From: Providencia rustigianii DSM 4541
GTDB lineage: Bacteria > Pseudomonadota > Gammaproteobacteria > Enterobacterales > Enterobacteriaceae
NCBI RefSeq assembly: GCF_000156395.1
Contig: NZ_GG703818.1
Span: 770,426 to 834,425, forward strand
Length of the DNA stretch: 64,000 nucleotides
Reading direction: 5' to 3'
Below, piece after piece: positions 1 to 9,188 of this stretch. The notes beneath the pieces were generated by a model. It was not told where the DNA came from. It saw nothing but the letters and a program-made list of their open reading frames with translations, and searched no databases. How positions within the stretch are numbered: the first letter of the stretch is position 1; each line of letters begins with the position of its first letter. Both the position numbers and the translations under genes were made by a program.

Positions 1-1
1 A

Positions 2-280
2 AACGAGCTGACCAAAGGCATCGAAAATATTGTCGCTATACACCTCAAAGACACTTACGCCGTGACTGAAACTTGTAAAGGTCAGTTCCGTGATGTCCCA
101 TTCGGTGAAGGATGCGTGGATTTTGTCGAGTTATTCAAACTTCTTAAACGGTTAAATTATCGCGGTACGTTCTTAATTGAAATGTGGACCGAAAAAGCCG
201 ATGAGCCCCTCGTCGAAATTATCAATGCACGCCATTGGATTGAAGATAAGATGCGACAAGCAGGCTGGAATAACGCATAA
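2..280 (+). CDS. L-ribulose-5-phosphate / L-xylulose-5-phosphate 3-epimerase, C-terminal fragment
   Basis: Only the last 92 codons are in the window, so the start lies upstream. The fragment carries the IVAIHLKDT strand, the G-Q-F-R-D-V-P-F-G-E-G loop and the FLIEMW segment typical of the SgbU/UlaE family of TIM-barrel sugar-phosphate epimerases. That family interconverts L-xylulose 5-phosphate and L-ribulose 5-phosphate in the cytosol. The stop codon lies 10 bases before lyxK, with lyxK's Shine-Dalgarno in between, so the two genes are one operon. This gene order matches the E. coli yia-sgb type of L-xylulose/ascorbate catabolic cluster. I cannot tell SgbU from UlaE on this fragment. Confidence 0.85.
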   Translation, partial: NELTKGIENIVAIHLKDTYAVTETCKGQFRDVPFGEGCVDFVELFKLLKRLNYRGTFLIEMWTEKADEPLVEIINARHWIEDKMRQAGWNNA

Positions 281-290
281 GGAGCAAAAG

Positions 291-1760
291 ATGAACACAT
301 TTTTTATGGGTGTTGATCTGGGTGGAACCGTCATTAAAGCGGGAATTTACAGCCCTGAAGGTCAAGAGCTTGTGGTCGCTGAATGTCCTTTTCCTACTGA
401 AAGCCCTCAAGCAGGTTTCAGTGAGCGTAATATGGATATGTTATGGCAGGCAACCTGTGGCGTCATTCGTGACGCTATTCATAATAGCCGACTAAACCCA
501 ACCCAAATTGCTGGCGTTAGCTTTTCATCTCATGGCAAAGGTTTGTATTTGCTGGATAAAAATGGAAAACCTGTACGCAATGGAATTGTTTCTTCCGATT
601 CCCGTGCTCAAAATATTGTCGATGAATGGCATCAAAATGGTACGGCAAAGCACGCTTATCCGTTAAGTTTACAGCAACTTTGGGCATCTCATCCGGTTTC
701 CTTATTATGCTGGCTAAAGCAACATGAGCCAGATAACTACCGCGATGGGCGCTATGTTTTGATGGTTCACGACTATATTCGCTACCGACTTACTGACCAA
801 ATTACCTGTGAAGAAACCAATATTTCAGGAAGTCAGTTATATAACCCCACAACCTCAAACTATGATCCAAAACTGTGCCAACTGTTTGGTATTGATGAAG
901 TGAGTGAAAAACTCGCTCCTGTCATTAATTCTGCGGAGTTAGCAGGCTGTGTCACCCACCAAGCTGCCAAAGCATGCGGCTTAGTCGAAGGAACCCCTGT
1001 ATTTGGCGGATTTTTCGATGTTGTAGGCGCCGCATTAGCATCTGGTGTTAGCCAGCAAGATAAACTCAGTGCTGTCGCAGGAACTTGGACAATATCCACG
1101 CGTGTCTTTGATAAAATCATGCCTGCTGATTACCCTTATGTCTGGGGAAAATACTGCATTCCGGGAACCTATTTTGTTCATGAAGGCAGTCCCACTTCCG
1201 CCAGTAATTTAGCCTGGTTTACCCGGCACTTTTTCAATCAGCGCTTACAGGATTACAAAGTCTTAAATGAATGTGTTGCAGAGGGAGCTACACGGAAAAA
1301 TGATATTCTGTTTTTCCCATGGCTATATGGCTCTAATTATCACAGCAACTTGCACGGTGGATTGCTGGGGTTAAGTTCTCACCATACTGAGGCAGATATC
1401 GCTTACGCGATTTACCAAGGTATCGTATTTTCTCATTTATTACATCAAGACCGGATTGTGGGTATCGATAACCTAACTGAAGCCATCCGATTTACGGGAG
1501 GGCCAACCCAGTCAGCGCTGTGGATGCAAATGTTTTGTGATGCCAGTAATTTGCCAGTTGAAGTGGTGGATGTGAAACAATCTGGCTGCCAAGCTGCTGC
1601 ATTGTGTGCTGCTGTCGGTACGGGATACTATTCTGGATTCGACACTGCGATTGCCTCTAGCACGCCGAAAATTACCGAATACCAACCCAATGAAATTGCT
1701 CACCAGCAACTCAGAGATAAATTTGCCCGTTTTAAAGCCGTTGCGGATGCATTGAGTTAA
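291..1760 (+). CDS. lyxK: L-xylulose kinase (FGGY family)
   Basis: This 489-residue FGGY sugar kinase is predicted to phosphorylate L-xylulose to L-xylulose 5-phosphate, feeding the epimerase encoded just upstream. It has the N-terminal phosphate-binding DLGGT motif (residues 9-13) and the C-terminal FGGY signature TGGPTQSALWMQM near residue 402. Remembered E. coli LyxK aligns along the whole length, for example VHEGSPTSASNLAWFT and FLDKNGKP-like segments, with similar length (about 498). The start at 291 is chosen over the in-frame ATG at 177, because 177 lies inside the upstream gene and 291 is preceded by AAGGAG. A hairpin terminator follows the stop. Confidence 0.9.
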   Translation: MNTFFMGVDLGGTVIKAGIYSPEGQELVVAECPFPTESPQAGFSERNMDMLWQATCGVIRDAIHNSRLNPTQIAGVSFSSHGKGLYLLDKNGKPVRNGIVSSDSRAQNIVDEWHQNGTAKHAYPLSLQQLWASHPVSLLCWLKQHEPDNYRDGRYVLMVHDYIRYRLTDQITCEETNISGSQLYNPTTSNYDPKLCQLFGIDEVSEKLAPVINSAELAGCVTHQAAKACGLVEGTPVFGGFFDVVGAALASGVSQQDKLSAVAGTWTISTRVFDKIMPADYPYVWGKYCIPGTYFVHEGSPTSASNLAWFTRHFFNQRLQDYKVLNECVAEGATRKNDILFFPWLYGSNYHSNLHGGLLGLSSHHTEADIAYAIYQGIVFSHLLHQDRIVGIDNLTEAIRFTGGPTQSALWMQMFCDASNLPVEVVDVKQSGCQAAALCAAVGTGYYSGFDTAIASSTPKITEYQPNEIAHQQLRDKFARFKAVADALS

Positions 1761-1779
1761 TCACCTTTCTTAATAAAAT

Positions 1780-1816
1780 CCTGTTCTATCCCTTATGAAA
1801 AAAGGACAGGGTTTTT
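1780..1816 (+). terminator. Rho-independent terminator after lyxK
   Basis: CCTGTTC (1780-1786) pairs with GGACAGG (1804-1810), allowing one G-U pair, and is followed by GTTTTT. It lies 19 bases past the lyxK stop and closes the sugar operon. Confidence 0.75.
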
Positions 1817-2756
1817 CATCTCAATCAAAGCTCAAATTCACCTCAAATAATGAAGCTGAATGTAATTAACTTTTTCTATTAAGTTGAATCTTTACTATTT
1901 TCACATTTTATTAACCACCCCCCTATTTATAAAATCCAAAAAATTAAGTAATTTGTGATATTCATCACTTTATTATATTTAAATATTTTTTTGCAAAAAT
2001 ACTAACTGGATAATTAATTAGCTAGTTCTACTTAATTGAAAGCGTAAATAGCCGATTATTTAGCATAAGGAACGCAATTTTCTATTTGATATTAATTTTA
2101 TTTCATCATTCTTGGCGAATTAGCCATCAAATACCCTCACTGAGAGTACCAATTACATATTGTTATTTAAATTAGAATTTGTATTTATTGACCACATAAT
2201 TAATCCATCGTGTTATCACGAAAGTAAACAACTCATAACTCAATGTATTTATTGATATAATGCAAAATATTATCACATAAAAAAATAAGTGGTTAATTTA
2301 AACACCTACAGTTTCAGTTGTTTTAATTAAATTAAATACCATGATTAATTTCTGGTCTTTTTGTTTATAAAATAACTAAAAAATTTCAGTTAATTACTAA
2401 AAGCATCCAGCATGACTTAATTAAAATTTAGAATATTCTTCTGAGATTAATTATTCATCTTCAGCTCAACTCTATTACTCGAATAATTAACTTATCCTAA
2501 ATTAATCTATTTACACCTGTACACTTTTAATGACATTAACAATTAAAATCACTCATTTTGAGTTTATTTCAAATAACCAAAATAGTGACAAACCCCCAAC
2601 AGCACTGACCAGATCACGCCATCGAAGAAAACATTTCACTCAAATTTATTAACAAGTGCTACCGCAGCTTAACAATTTCAAAATATATGATAAGATCATT
2701 ATCTCAATTTGAAATTATTTACTATATAAAAAACAAGATTGTTATTGAGGTTATAG
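1817..2756. other. Long AT-rich intergenic region upstream of the L-amino acid deaminase gene
   Basis: About 940 bases with no convincing gene. The composition is strongly A+T rich with many TTAATTAA-like stretches. The last part (about 2680-2756) must hold the deaminase promoter and ends in the ribosome binding site TGAGG. I saw no tRNA, repeat family or long open frame. The length and AT-richness are compatible with nucleoid-protein or Lrp control, but no site can be assigned. Confidence 0.5.
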
Positions 2757-4175
2757 ATGAAAATCTCGAGAAGAAAGCTATTATTAGGGGTTGGTGCTGT
2801 TGGCGTATTAGCTGGGGGAGCTGCTGTTGTCCCAATGATCCGCAGAGAAGGTAGTTTTGAATCTACTAAGTCTCGCGTACCTGCTGTAGCAGGTACCGAA
2901 GGTGCATTACCTGCGTCTGCTGATGCAGTCGTTATTGGTGCCGGACTACAAGGGATTATGACTGCGATTAATTTGAAAGAACGCGGTTTAAACGTCATTA
3001 TCTGTGAAAAAGGTGTTGTGGGCGGCGAGCAGTCTGGTCGTGCATATAGCCAAATCATCAGCTACAAAACATCTCCAGCAATTTTCCCATTACACCACTA
3101 TGGAAAAATTCAATGGCTTGGTATGAACGAAAAAATCGGTGCTGATACTAGCTACCGCGTTCAGGGCCGTGTTGAAGTTCCTTCAAGCGAAGAAGATTTA
3201 GAAGTTTCCAGAGCGTGGATCAAAAGCGCATCTGAAAACCCAGGTTTCGACACTCCACTGAGAACCCGTATGATTGAAGGCCAAGAACTGGCTAATCGTC
3301 TGGTTGATGCACAAACTCCGTGGAAAATTGGTGGTTTTGAAGAAGACTCTGGTAGCCTTGACCCAGAAACAGTTACCCCAGCAATGGCTAACTATGCTAA
3401 ATCGATTGGTATTCCAATCTATTTAAACTGTGCGGTCCGAGGTTTAGAAACTGCGGGCGGAAAAATTTCCGACGTCGTGACTGAAAAAGGTTCAATCAAA
3501 ACTTCTAACGTCGTTCTAACGGGTGGTATCTGGTCACGTCTGTTTATGGGCAACTTAGGTGTTGACGTTCCTACACTGAACGTTTACCTGTCTCAACAAC
3601 GTATTACTGGCGTTCCTGGCGCACCGAAAGGTAACGTTCACCTGCCAAACGGTATCCACTTCCGTGAACAAGCAGATGGAACTTACGCCGTTGCTCCACG
3701 TATTTTCACCAGTTCAATCGTGAAAGACAGCTTCTTGTTAGGCCCAAGATTCCTGCATGTATTAGGTGGCGGTGAATTACCATTAGAATTCTCTCTTGGT
3801 AAAGACCTGTTCAACTCATTCACAATGGCAACATCTTGGAAGTTAAACGAGAAAACACCATTCGAAGAGTTCCGTACAGCGACCAATACGCCAAACAATG
3901 AGCACTTAGATGGCGTTCTTGAGCGTCTGAGAAAAGAATTCCCAGTATTTAAAGAATCAAAAGTTGTTGAACGTTGGGGCGGCACTGTGTCACCAACTGA
4001 TGACGAGATTCCTATTATTTCTAAAGTCGAACAATACCCAGGTCTGGTTATCAATACCGCGACAGGTTGGGGTATGACTGAAAGCCCGGCGGCTGGTCGA
4101 TTAACTGCTGAGTTGTTAATGGACGAAAAAACATTTATCGATCCGACGCCATACAAGCTGTCTCGTTTTAGTTAA
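2757..4175 (+). CDS. Membrane-associated L-amino acid deaminase
   Basis: This 472-residue flavoprotein is predicted to oxidatively deaminate L-amino acids to 2-oxo acids and ammonia, passing electrons to the respiratory chain and not producing free peroxide. Residues 5-25 (S-R-R-K then a hydrophobic stretch) form the N-terminal membrane anchor with a twin-arginine-like start. The FAD-binding GAGLQG motif sits near residues 62-67. The body agrees with remembered Proteus LAAD, for example EQSGRAYSQIISY and HLPNGIHFREQADGTYAVAP, and the length is essentially identical. The enzyme is a hallmark of Proteus, Providencia and Morganella. The neighbouring secreted RidA-like protein suggests joint handling of the imino-acid intermediate. 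Whether it is the type I or type II deaminase cannot be settled here. Confidence 0.93.
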   Translation: MKISRRKLLLGVGAVGVLAGGAAVVPMIRREGSFESTKSRVPAVAGTEGALPASADAVVIGAGLQGIMTAINLKERGLNVIICEKGVVGGEQSGRAYSQIISYKTSPAIFPLHHYGKIQWLGMNEKIGADTSYRVQGRVEVPSSEEDLEVSRAWIKSASENPGFDTPLRTRMIEGQELANRLVDAQTPWKIGGFEEDSGSLDPETVTPAMANYAKSIGIPIYLNCAVRGLETAGGKISDVVTEKGSIKTSNVVLTGGIWSRLFMGNLGVDVPTLNVYLSQQRITGVPGAPKGNVHLPNGIHFREQADGTYAVAPRIFTSSIVKDSFLLGPRFLHVLGGGELPLEFSLGKDLFNSFTMATSWKLNEKTPFEEFRTATNTPNNEHLDGVLERLRKEFPVFKESKVVERWGGTVSPTDDEIPIISKVEQYPGLVINTATGWGMTESPAAGRLTAELLMDEKTFIDPTPYKLSRFS

Positions 4176-4198
4176 TTAAAACGAAACACAATTAAATG

Positions 4199-4233
4199 GA
4201 ACCTATTAAATACAATAAAGTCTTAATAGGTTC
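4199..4233 (+). terminator. Perfect hairpin between deaminase gene and ridA-like gene
   Basis: GAACCTATTAA (4199-4209) and TTAATAGGTTC (4223-4233) form a perfect 11-bp stem with a 13-base loop. The following T tract is weak (TTACTTAA). It may act as a partial terminator or as an mRNA-stabilising element separating expression of the two genes. Confidence 0.55.
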
Positions 4234-4264
4234 TTACTTAACTATATAATATATGGAGTTTATT

Positions 4265-4765
4265 ATGCGCTATAAAAGTTTACTGCTTTCCTTACCTTTA
4301 GTTCTGGGTGTAGCAACGGCAAACGCAGCTGACGATGTGAAACGTGTTCCTGTTAAAGGTTTCCCTATCGCTGAATCAGTAGAAATCGGCGCTAACAACA
4401 GCATTATTTTCCTGAGCGGAAAAGTGCCATCTAAAATCTCTAAAGATGCTCCAGAAGGCGTTTTAGAGTCTTACGGTAATACCGAAGCGCAAACCATCAA
4501 CGTTCTGAAACAAATTCAAGCGACTCTGGGTGAAATGGGTCTGACTATGAATGACGTTGTTAAAATGCAAGTATTCTTAGTTGGTGGTGATGAGACTAAA
4601 GGTACTATGGACTTCGCTGGCTTCATGGCTGGTTACAGTAAGTTCTATGAATCTGAGAAAGTGACTAACCTACCAGCTCGTTCTACTTTCCAAGTCGCTA
4701 AACTGGCTAACCCAGCTTGGAGAGTTGAAATCGAAGTGACAGCAGTTCGCCCAGCTAAAAAGTAA
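4265..4765 (+). CDS. RidA/YjgF-family protein with signal peptide
   Basis: This 166-residue protein belongs to the RidA (YjgF/YER057c/UK114) family, whose cytosolic members hydrolyse reactive imines/enamines to oxo acids. The ATG at 4265 is chosen over the one at 4253, because TGGAG at 4254-4258 then fits as ribosome binding site and the product begins with a clear signal peptide (about residues 1-21, ending A-N-A). The family Arg occurs in LPARSTFQVAKL, followed by VEIEVTAV. A secreted RidA is unusual. It lies 89 bases after the L-amino acid deaminase, whose imino-acid product is released at the membrane, so it may speed imine hydrolysis in the periplasm (inference). A strong terminator follows. 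Confidence 0.85.
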   Translation: MRYKSLLLSLPLVLGVATANAADDVKRVPVKGFPIAESVEIGANNSIIFLSGKVPSKISKDAPEGVLESYGNTEAQTINVLKQIQATLGEMGLTMNDVVKMQVFLVGGDETKGTMDFAGFMAGYSKFYESEKVTNLPARSTFQVAKLANPAWRVEIEVTAVRPAKK

Positions 4766-4787
4766 TTTTTAACCGCTAACTGTTCCT

Positions 4788-4847
4788 AAAACGGTCGACT
4801 ATTTATTTCCGCTTTGGCTTGGAAGTAAAATCTAGCGACCGTTTTTG
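4788..4847 (+). terminator. Rho-independent terminator after the RidA-like gene
   Basis: AAACGGTCG (4788-4796) pairs with CGACCGTTT (4836-4844), and the T run continues to 4847. The loop is long and contains a smaller internal hairpin. Confidence 0.75.
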
Positions 4848-5004
4848 TTTTTCTTCCCTTTGGTTCCCATCCCTATTGCTGTTATTCTTCTTTTATCAAT
4901 CGTCAGATTGAATTTTCCGTACCGACAATCCCAATTTATAAACGCTTACTTTGTAAAAAAGCATCATAAAATCGTCGGTAAATTAAATACTCTATAGGCA
5001 AAAT

Positions 5005-6471
5005 ATGATTAAAGAATCCCTGAAGATCCACGGAAGAAAACAGTTTGAAATCAAACAAAAAGTTTTTTTTCCACGTAAATCTAAAGAGATCCGCTATCAG
5101 GTTGAAACCTTTTTCTTTTTGCCATCCTCATTGCAAGTGAATCCAGATCTTTACACTGCGTCTAATTTTCAGCGTAGCCTAAAGAACTATATTCGCCTCC
5201 GAGCCCCAACCGTTAAGCTCTCTTCTATTCCAGCAGAAAATGGCATCTTAGATGATTTAAGCTGGTGGTTAAAACAGCTAGACCCGCAATTACCGCCAAG
5301 CTTAGATGAGTATGAAAACCGCTTAAAACGTTACGCTCTCACCTATAAACGCACCGTGCGCTTAACGGTCAAGATGGTGATTCAAAATCCACAACGTCAA
5401 ACTGAGGAATATTTACAGGCTCTATTGAACGATATCGAAAAATGTCTCACTCGCTACCGTGAATTAGTGACCTATACCGCCCCAGTCGAGAGCGAGATTC
5501 AGTCCAATGCATTTGCTTATTGCGACGAATTTATGTCTCACTACACCATGCTATACCTGCAAGATTTACTCAAAGAGAAACAGCTGCCTTTGAGGGATGA
5601 AATTCGCCATCATTGGTACCAAGAAATGCGTTATTTGAAAAAGCTGTCACCCGATAGCTTTCCCCATGATGAAAATGATGCGGAAATGGTGACTTATCGC
5701 CGCAATTTGCTGAAGAAATATATTAATCGCTATCTCTATTTAGAGATCCGCCATAAGCGCGGGCTTCCCCTACTTTTACATTCTATTTATGGTATTGCGG
5801 CGGCAATTTCGATGGTTTTCGCCACTTTTATTGCTTTTATGTGGCAAGGAAAATATGGCGCATTAAGCGCTAATTTATTTTTGGCAATGGTTGTCGGCTA
5901 TATCTTCAAAGATCGCCTAAAAGAGATCGGACGAGAGCAGCTGTATCGGCTATTTCAGCGTTGGATCCCCGATCGCCAACTGCGTATTTATCGGGAAGGC
6001 GTCAAAAACCCAGTTGGGGTCTGTAAAGAATCATTTCGCTTTTTGAAAGAAAATACCCTTTCTCCCGATATTCGAGAAATGCGCCAGAAATCGCACTGGG
6101 TCAATTTAATCAATGTGCAGCGCGTTGAAGATATTCTTTATTACCGTAAAGATGTCACGCTGCATAACCATTCGGCCGCTTTTGAACAGACACAATCTTC
6201 AATCGTGGATATTACGCGCTTTAATATTGCAGATTTTTTGAAGTATATCGATATTAGCTATGAAGAGCTGATGGTCAATGATGATGAGCCTGTGATTATT
6301 GGCGAGAAGGTTTACCACATTTATCTGTGCCGTCGAGTGACCATGAATAAGAAAACTTACAATGAACTGGCACGTTTGGTGGTCAATGCGGATGGCATTA
6401 AGCGCCTTGAAATTCTACAACCTCTTGAAGTACTCAATACCAATGAAGATATTACGATCCCTCCCCAATAA
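5005..6471 (+). CDS. Unknown protein with two membrane segments
   Basis: I do not recognise this 488-residue protein. The N-terminal half is charged and helical, with many Lys, Arg, Tyr and paired aromatic residues. Two adjacent hydrophobic stretches at about residues 253-275 and 280-297 (ending VVGYIF) look like a transmembrane hairpin. The C-terminal 190 residues are again soluble, with an RVEDILYYRKDVTLHNH segment. No enzyme motif stands out. It is a single-gene unit: a terminator precedes it, and it converges on the siderophore importer genes with a shared hairpin terminator. Codon use resembles the core genes, so recent transfer is not suggested. Confidence 0.75.
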   Translation: MIKESLKIHGRKQFEIKQKVFFPRKSKEIRYQVETFFFLPSSLQVNPDLYTASNFQRSLKNYIRLRAPTVKLSSIPAENGILDDLSWWLKQLDPQLPPSLDEYENRLKRYALTYKRTVRLTVKMVIQNPQRQTEEYLQALLNDIEKCLTRYRELVTYTAPVESEIQSNAFAYCDEFMSHYTMLYLQDLLKEKQLPLRDEIRHHWYQEMRYLKKLSPDSFPHDENDAEMVTYRRNLLKKYINRYLYLEIRHKRGLPLLLHSIYGIAAAISMVFATFIAFMWQGKYGALSANLFLAMVVGYIFKDRLKEIGREQLYRLFQRWIPDRQLRIYREGVKNPVGVCKESFRFLKENTLSPDIREMRQKSHWVNLINVQRVEDILYYRKDVTLHNHSAAFEQTQSSIVDITRFNIADFLKYIDISYEELMVNDDEPVIIGEKVYHIYLCRRVTMNKKTYNELARLVVNADGIKRLEILQPLEVLNTNEDITIPPQ

Positions 6472-6492
6472 TCCATTACTGGGGAGTTATTT
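6461..6492. terminator. Bidirectional terminator between convergent genes
   Basis: CTCCCCA (6461-6467) pairs with TGGGGAG (6480-6486), followed by TTATTT. The stop codon of the upstream plus-strand gene lies inside the loop. It can serve both convergent units. Confidence 0.6.
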
Positions 6493-6495
6493 GAG

Positions 6496-7251
6496 CTAGT
6501 AATACAGAGCGATATGTCGCCCGTCTAGCTCTTTCACTTCTAAAGGCGTATCAAAGATATCCTCAAGAATTTCTGCCTTCATAATCTCTTCTGGTGCGCC
6601 ATGATAAGATAGACGACCATTTCTGAGCGCCACAATATAATCTGAATATACCGAAGCAAAGTTAATATCGTGGATCACAAGAATAATCGTTTTGCCTAGC
6701 TCATCTGCTGCACGACGCAGTAATTTCATCATGATCACTGCATGCTTCATATCCAAGTTATTTAGTGGCTCATCAAGCAGTACATATTCTGTATCTTGGC
6801 ACAAAACCATGGCCACATACGCACGCTGACGCTGCCCACCAGATAACTCATCAAGATAGCGATGACGAAACTCTGATAAATTTAAAAAATCCAGAGACTC
6901 ATCAATTTTCTTTTTATCATCAAGAGTTAAACGTCCCTTGGTATACGGATAACGCCCAAAACCAACCAATTCTTCTACCGTTAAACGGCTAGCAAATTGA
7001 TTCTCTTGGCGTAAAACAGATAAACACGTCGCGAGCTGGTCACTGGGTGTCGTTGAAACATCCAAATCATTGACCTTCACATAGCCATGATCTGCCATTA
7101 ACAAGCGACCAATAATCGATAATAACGTCGATTTACCTGCCCCATTAGGACCGATGATTGAAGTCACACCGCTATTTTTAATACTGGTGGTGATGTTATC
7201 TAAGACCTTAGTATCCTGATAACTTTTCGATATCTGATGAATTTCAATCAT
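6496..7251 (-). CDS. Siderophore ABC transporter ATP-binding protein
   Basis: This 251-residue ATPase has Walker A GPNGAGKST (residues 34-42), the signature LSGGQRQR (about 136) and Walker B VLLDEP (about 158) followed by the D-loop NNLD. It resembles the FepC/YclP/VctC class that energises ferric-siderophore import across the inner membrane. It is the last gene of a binding-protein/permease/permease/ATPase operon, and its ATG lies one base past the stop of the preceding permease gene. The substrate cannot be read from the sequence. The gene order and both permeases resemble the Bacillus yclNOPQ and Vibrio vct systems for catecholate-type siderophores. Confidence 0.88.
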   Translation of the reverse strand: MIEIHQISKSYQDTKVLDNITTSIKNSGVTSIIGPNGAGKSTLLSIIGRLLMADHGYVKVNDLDVSTTPSDQLATCLSVLRQENQFASRLTVEELVGFGRYPYTKGRLTLDDKKKIDESLDFLNLSEFRHRYLDELSGGQRQRAYVAMVLCQDTEYVLLDEPLNNLDMKHAVIMMKLLRRAADELGKTIILVIHDINFASVYSDYIVALRNGRLSYHGAPEEIMKAEILEDIFDTPLEVKELDGRHIALYY

Positions 7252-7252
7252 A

Positions 7253-8236
7253 CTAAAACCTTCTTAACACCATATAAATAAAGAATATTCCGCCAACGAA
7301 TTCAAGTACAACAGACAGGGTTCCTGCTTTATTGAGTCCATATTCTAGGAGCAATTGTCCGCCAACTAAGGCAATAACGCCTAATAAGAAGGAAACTGGC
7401 AAAACGTAACGATGCTGGCTACTTCCCGCAATAAAATAAGCAAGGTTTGCGACCATTAACCCTAGGAAAGTTAAAGGACCCACGAGGGCGGTAGAAATTG
7501 CCACTAAGATAGAAATCAGTAATAGGATCACTGTAACTTGCTGACGATAGTTAATCCCTAAATTCACCGCGTTCGCTTGCCCAAGGGCTAACACATCGAA
7601 GCAGTAGCGCATCCGCCATAGTAGTATTCCGACGATAACCGTAATGACCAGCGTAAATAGGATGAGCTCTGGCGTCCCTTTAGTAAAGGTGGCAAACATA
7701 CGGCTTTGTAAAATCGAGAACTCATTGGGATCCATCAAGCGCTGCAATAACGTAGCGACACTGCGAAATAATGTGCCGAGGATAATCCCGACCATCAACA
7801 CCAAATTGATGTTCATTTTGACGGAGACAAATAGCCAACGATATAGCAGCACGGAGAAGACAACTAACAGTGATGATTCCAGCAAGAACTTGCCGATATT
7901 CAGCAACCATGATGCAGGAAAGCTATCGGTATAAAAAATAAAGATAGTTTGCAGCAGAACAAACAGTGCTTCTAACCCCATGATAGAAGGAGTCAGAATC
8001 TTGTTGTTCGCAATGGTCTGAAATAAAACCGTCGAGACCCCAGAACCGAAAGCGACAATAATCATAGTCAGCACGATATAGCCACGGTGCGGCAAGATAT
8101 AGGCTAGGTTGCTGCCAAGATTAATGGTCATATACAAGATCACAGACAACACTGACAGCGCAGCCAAAATACCAATGCGCTGTATTGGCGTTATTGTCCT
8201 CTTAACGGGCAGACTGATTGAATTAACTTTTTCCAT
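7253..8236 (-). CDS. Siderophore ABC transporter permease (FecCD family), second subunit
   Basis: This 327-residue, very hydrophobic protein has about nine or ten membrane segments and the FecCD-family features LGTLFRSVATLLQRLMDP and GPLTFLGLMVANLAYFIAGS, the latter next to the ATPase-coupling helix. It pairs with the product of the adjacent permease gene to form the inner-membrane channel for the ferric chelate. Its start overlaps the end of that gene by 14 bases, consistent with translational coupling. It most resembles YclO/VctG-type subunits. Confidence 0.87.
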   Translation of the reverse strand: MEKVNSISLPVKRTITPIQRIGILAALSVLSVILYMTINLGSNLAYILPHRGYIVLTMIIVAFGSGVSTVLFQTIANNKILTPSIMGLEALFVLLQTIFIFYTDSFPASWLLNIGKFLLESSLLVVFSVLLYRWLFVSVKMNINLVLMVGIILGTLFRSVATLLQRLMDPNEFSILQSRMFATFTKGTPELILFTLVITVIVGILLWRMRYCFDVLALGQANAVNLGINYRQQVTVILLLISILVAISTALVGPLTFLGLMVANLAYFIAGSSQHRYVLPVSFLLGVIALVGGQLLLEYGLNKAGTLSVVLEFVGGIFFIYMVLRRF

Positions 8237-9185
8237 AACGCTGATGCTTTAACAAGAGATAAAGGAAAATAACGGCACCCACAACACCTAGAATCACACT
8301 CGCAGGAATTTCAAATGGGTAACGGATCACGCGACCAATAATGTCGCATAACAGTACCAAGCCACCGCCAGCAATGCAGATCCACGGGATAGTTTTACGA
8401 ATATTATCCCCCATCACTAAACTCACAAGGTTCGGGACAATGAGCCCAAGGAACGGTAATGCACCAACCACCACGACCACAACACCACTAATCAGAGCAA
8501 TAATGCTCAAACCTATTGTCATGACTTTTTGGTAATTCAAGCCTACGTTAATCGAGAATTCACGTCCCATTCCCGCCACGGTGAAGCTATCCGCAATTAA
8601 GCAGGCAGCTAATGTGAGTAAGCCCACCAACCACAGCAGTTCATAGCGACCTTGAAGAATACTGGAGAAATCACCGCTCATCCAAGCCCCGAGGGATTGG
8701 AGTAAATCAAAATAATAAGCCGTGAAGATAGTTAATGCGCTAATCACTGCGCCTAACATAATCCCAACCAGTGGAACAATCAGGGCCGATTTTAAAATAA
8801 TGCGGCGTAGGAGCACCATAAATAACATGGTACCTAATAACGCAAATCCACTCGCCACCACCATTTTGGTCATGATGCTAGCACTTGGATACACTATCAT
8901 CACAAACAATAAACCGAGGCTTGCAGATTGAGTGGTTCCCGCCAATGACGGTTCAACAAAGCGGTTTTGGGTAAGTAATTGCATGATCAGCCCAGCGACA
9001 CTCATGGCGCTACCCGCAAGGATCAGAGCGGCAGTACGAGGAATTCGGCTGATAAAAAAGATATCTTGCATCTCGGGGTCAGTGAAAAGCGAAACGGGTG
9101 ACACGTCACCCGCTCCAATAAACAAGCTTATTACCGCCAAAATCAATAACGCGATGATGCCAAAAAAGAGATAAAGCGTTTTCAT
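8223..9185 (-). CDS. Siderophore ABC transporter permease (FecCD family), first subunit
   Basis: This 320-residue polytopic membrane protein has the FecCD-family segments FISRIPRTAALILAGSAMSV near the N-terminus and GALPFLGLIVPNLVSLVMGD about residue 240, the region that contacts the ATPase. It forms the transport channel with the next gene's product. Three bases separate it from the binding-protein gene, so the four genes are one transcript. It resembles YclN/VctD subunits. Confidence 0.87.
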   Translation of the reverse strand: MKTLYLFFGIIALLILAVISLFIGAGDVSPVSLFTDPEMQDIFFISRIPRTAALILAGSAMSVAGLIMQLLTQNRFVEPSLAGTTQSASLGLLFVMIVYPSASIMTKMVVASGFALLGTMLFMVLLRRIILKSALIVPLVGIMLGAVISALTIFTAYYFDLLQSLGAWMSGDFSSILQGRYELLWLVGLLTLAACLIADSFTVAGMGREFSINVGLNYQKVMTIGLSIIALISGVVVVVVGALPFLGLIVPNLVSLVMGDNIRKTIPWICIAGGGLVLLCDIIGRVIRYPFEIPASVILGVVGAVIFLYLLLKHQRYGKS

Positions 9186-9188
9186 TGA

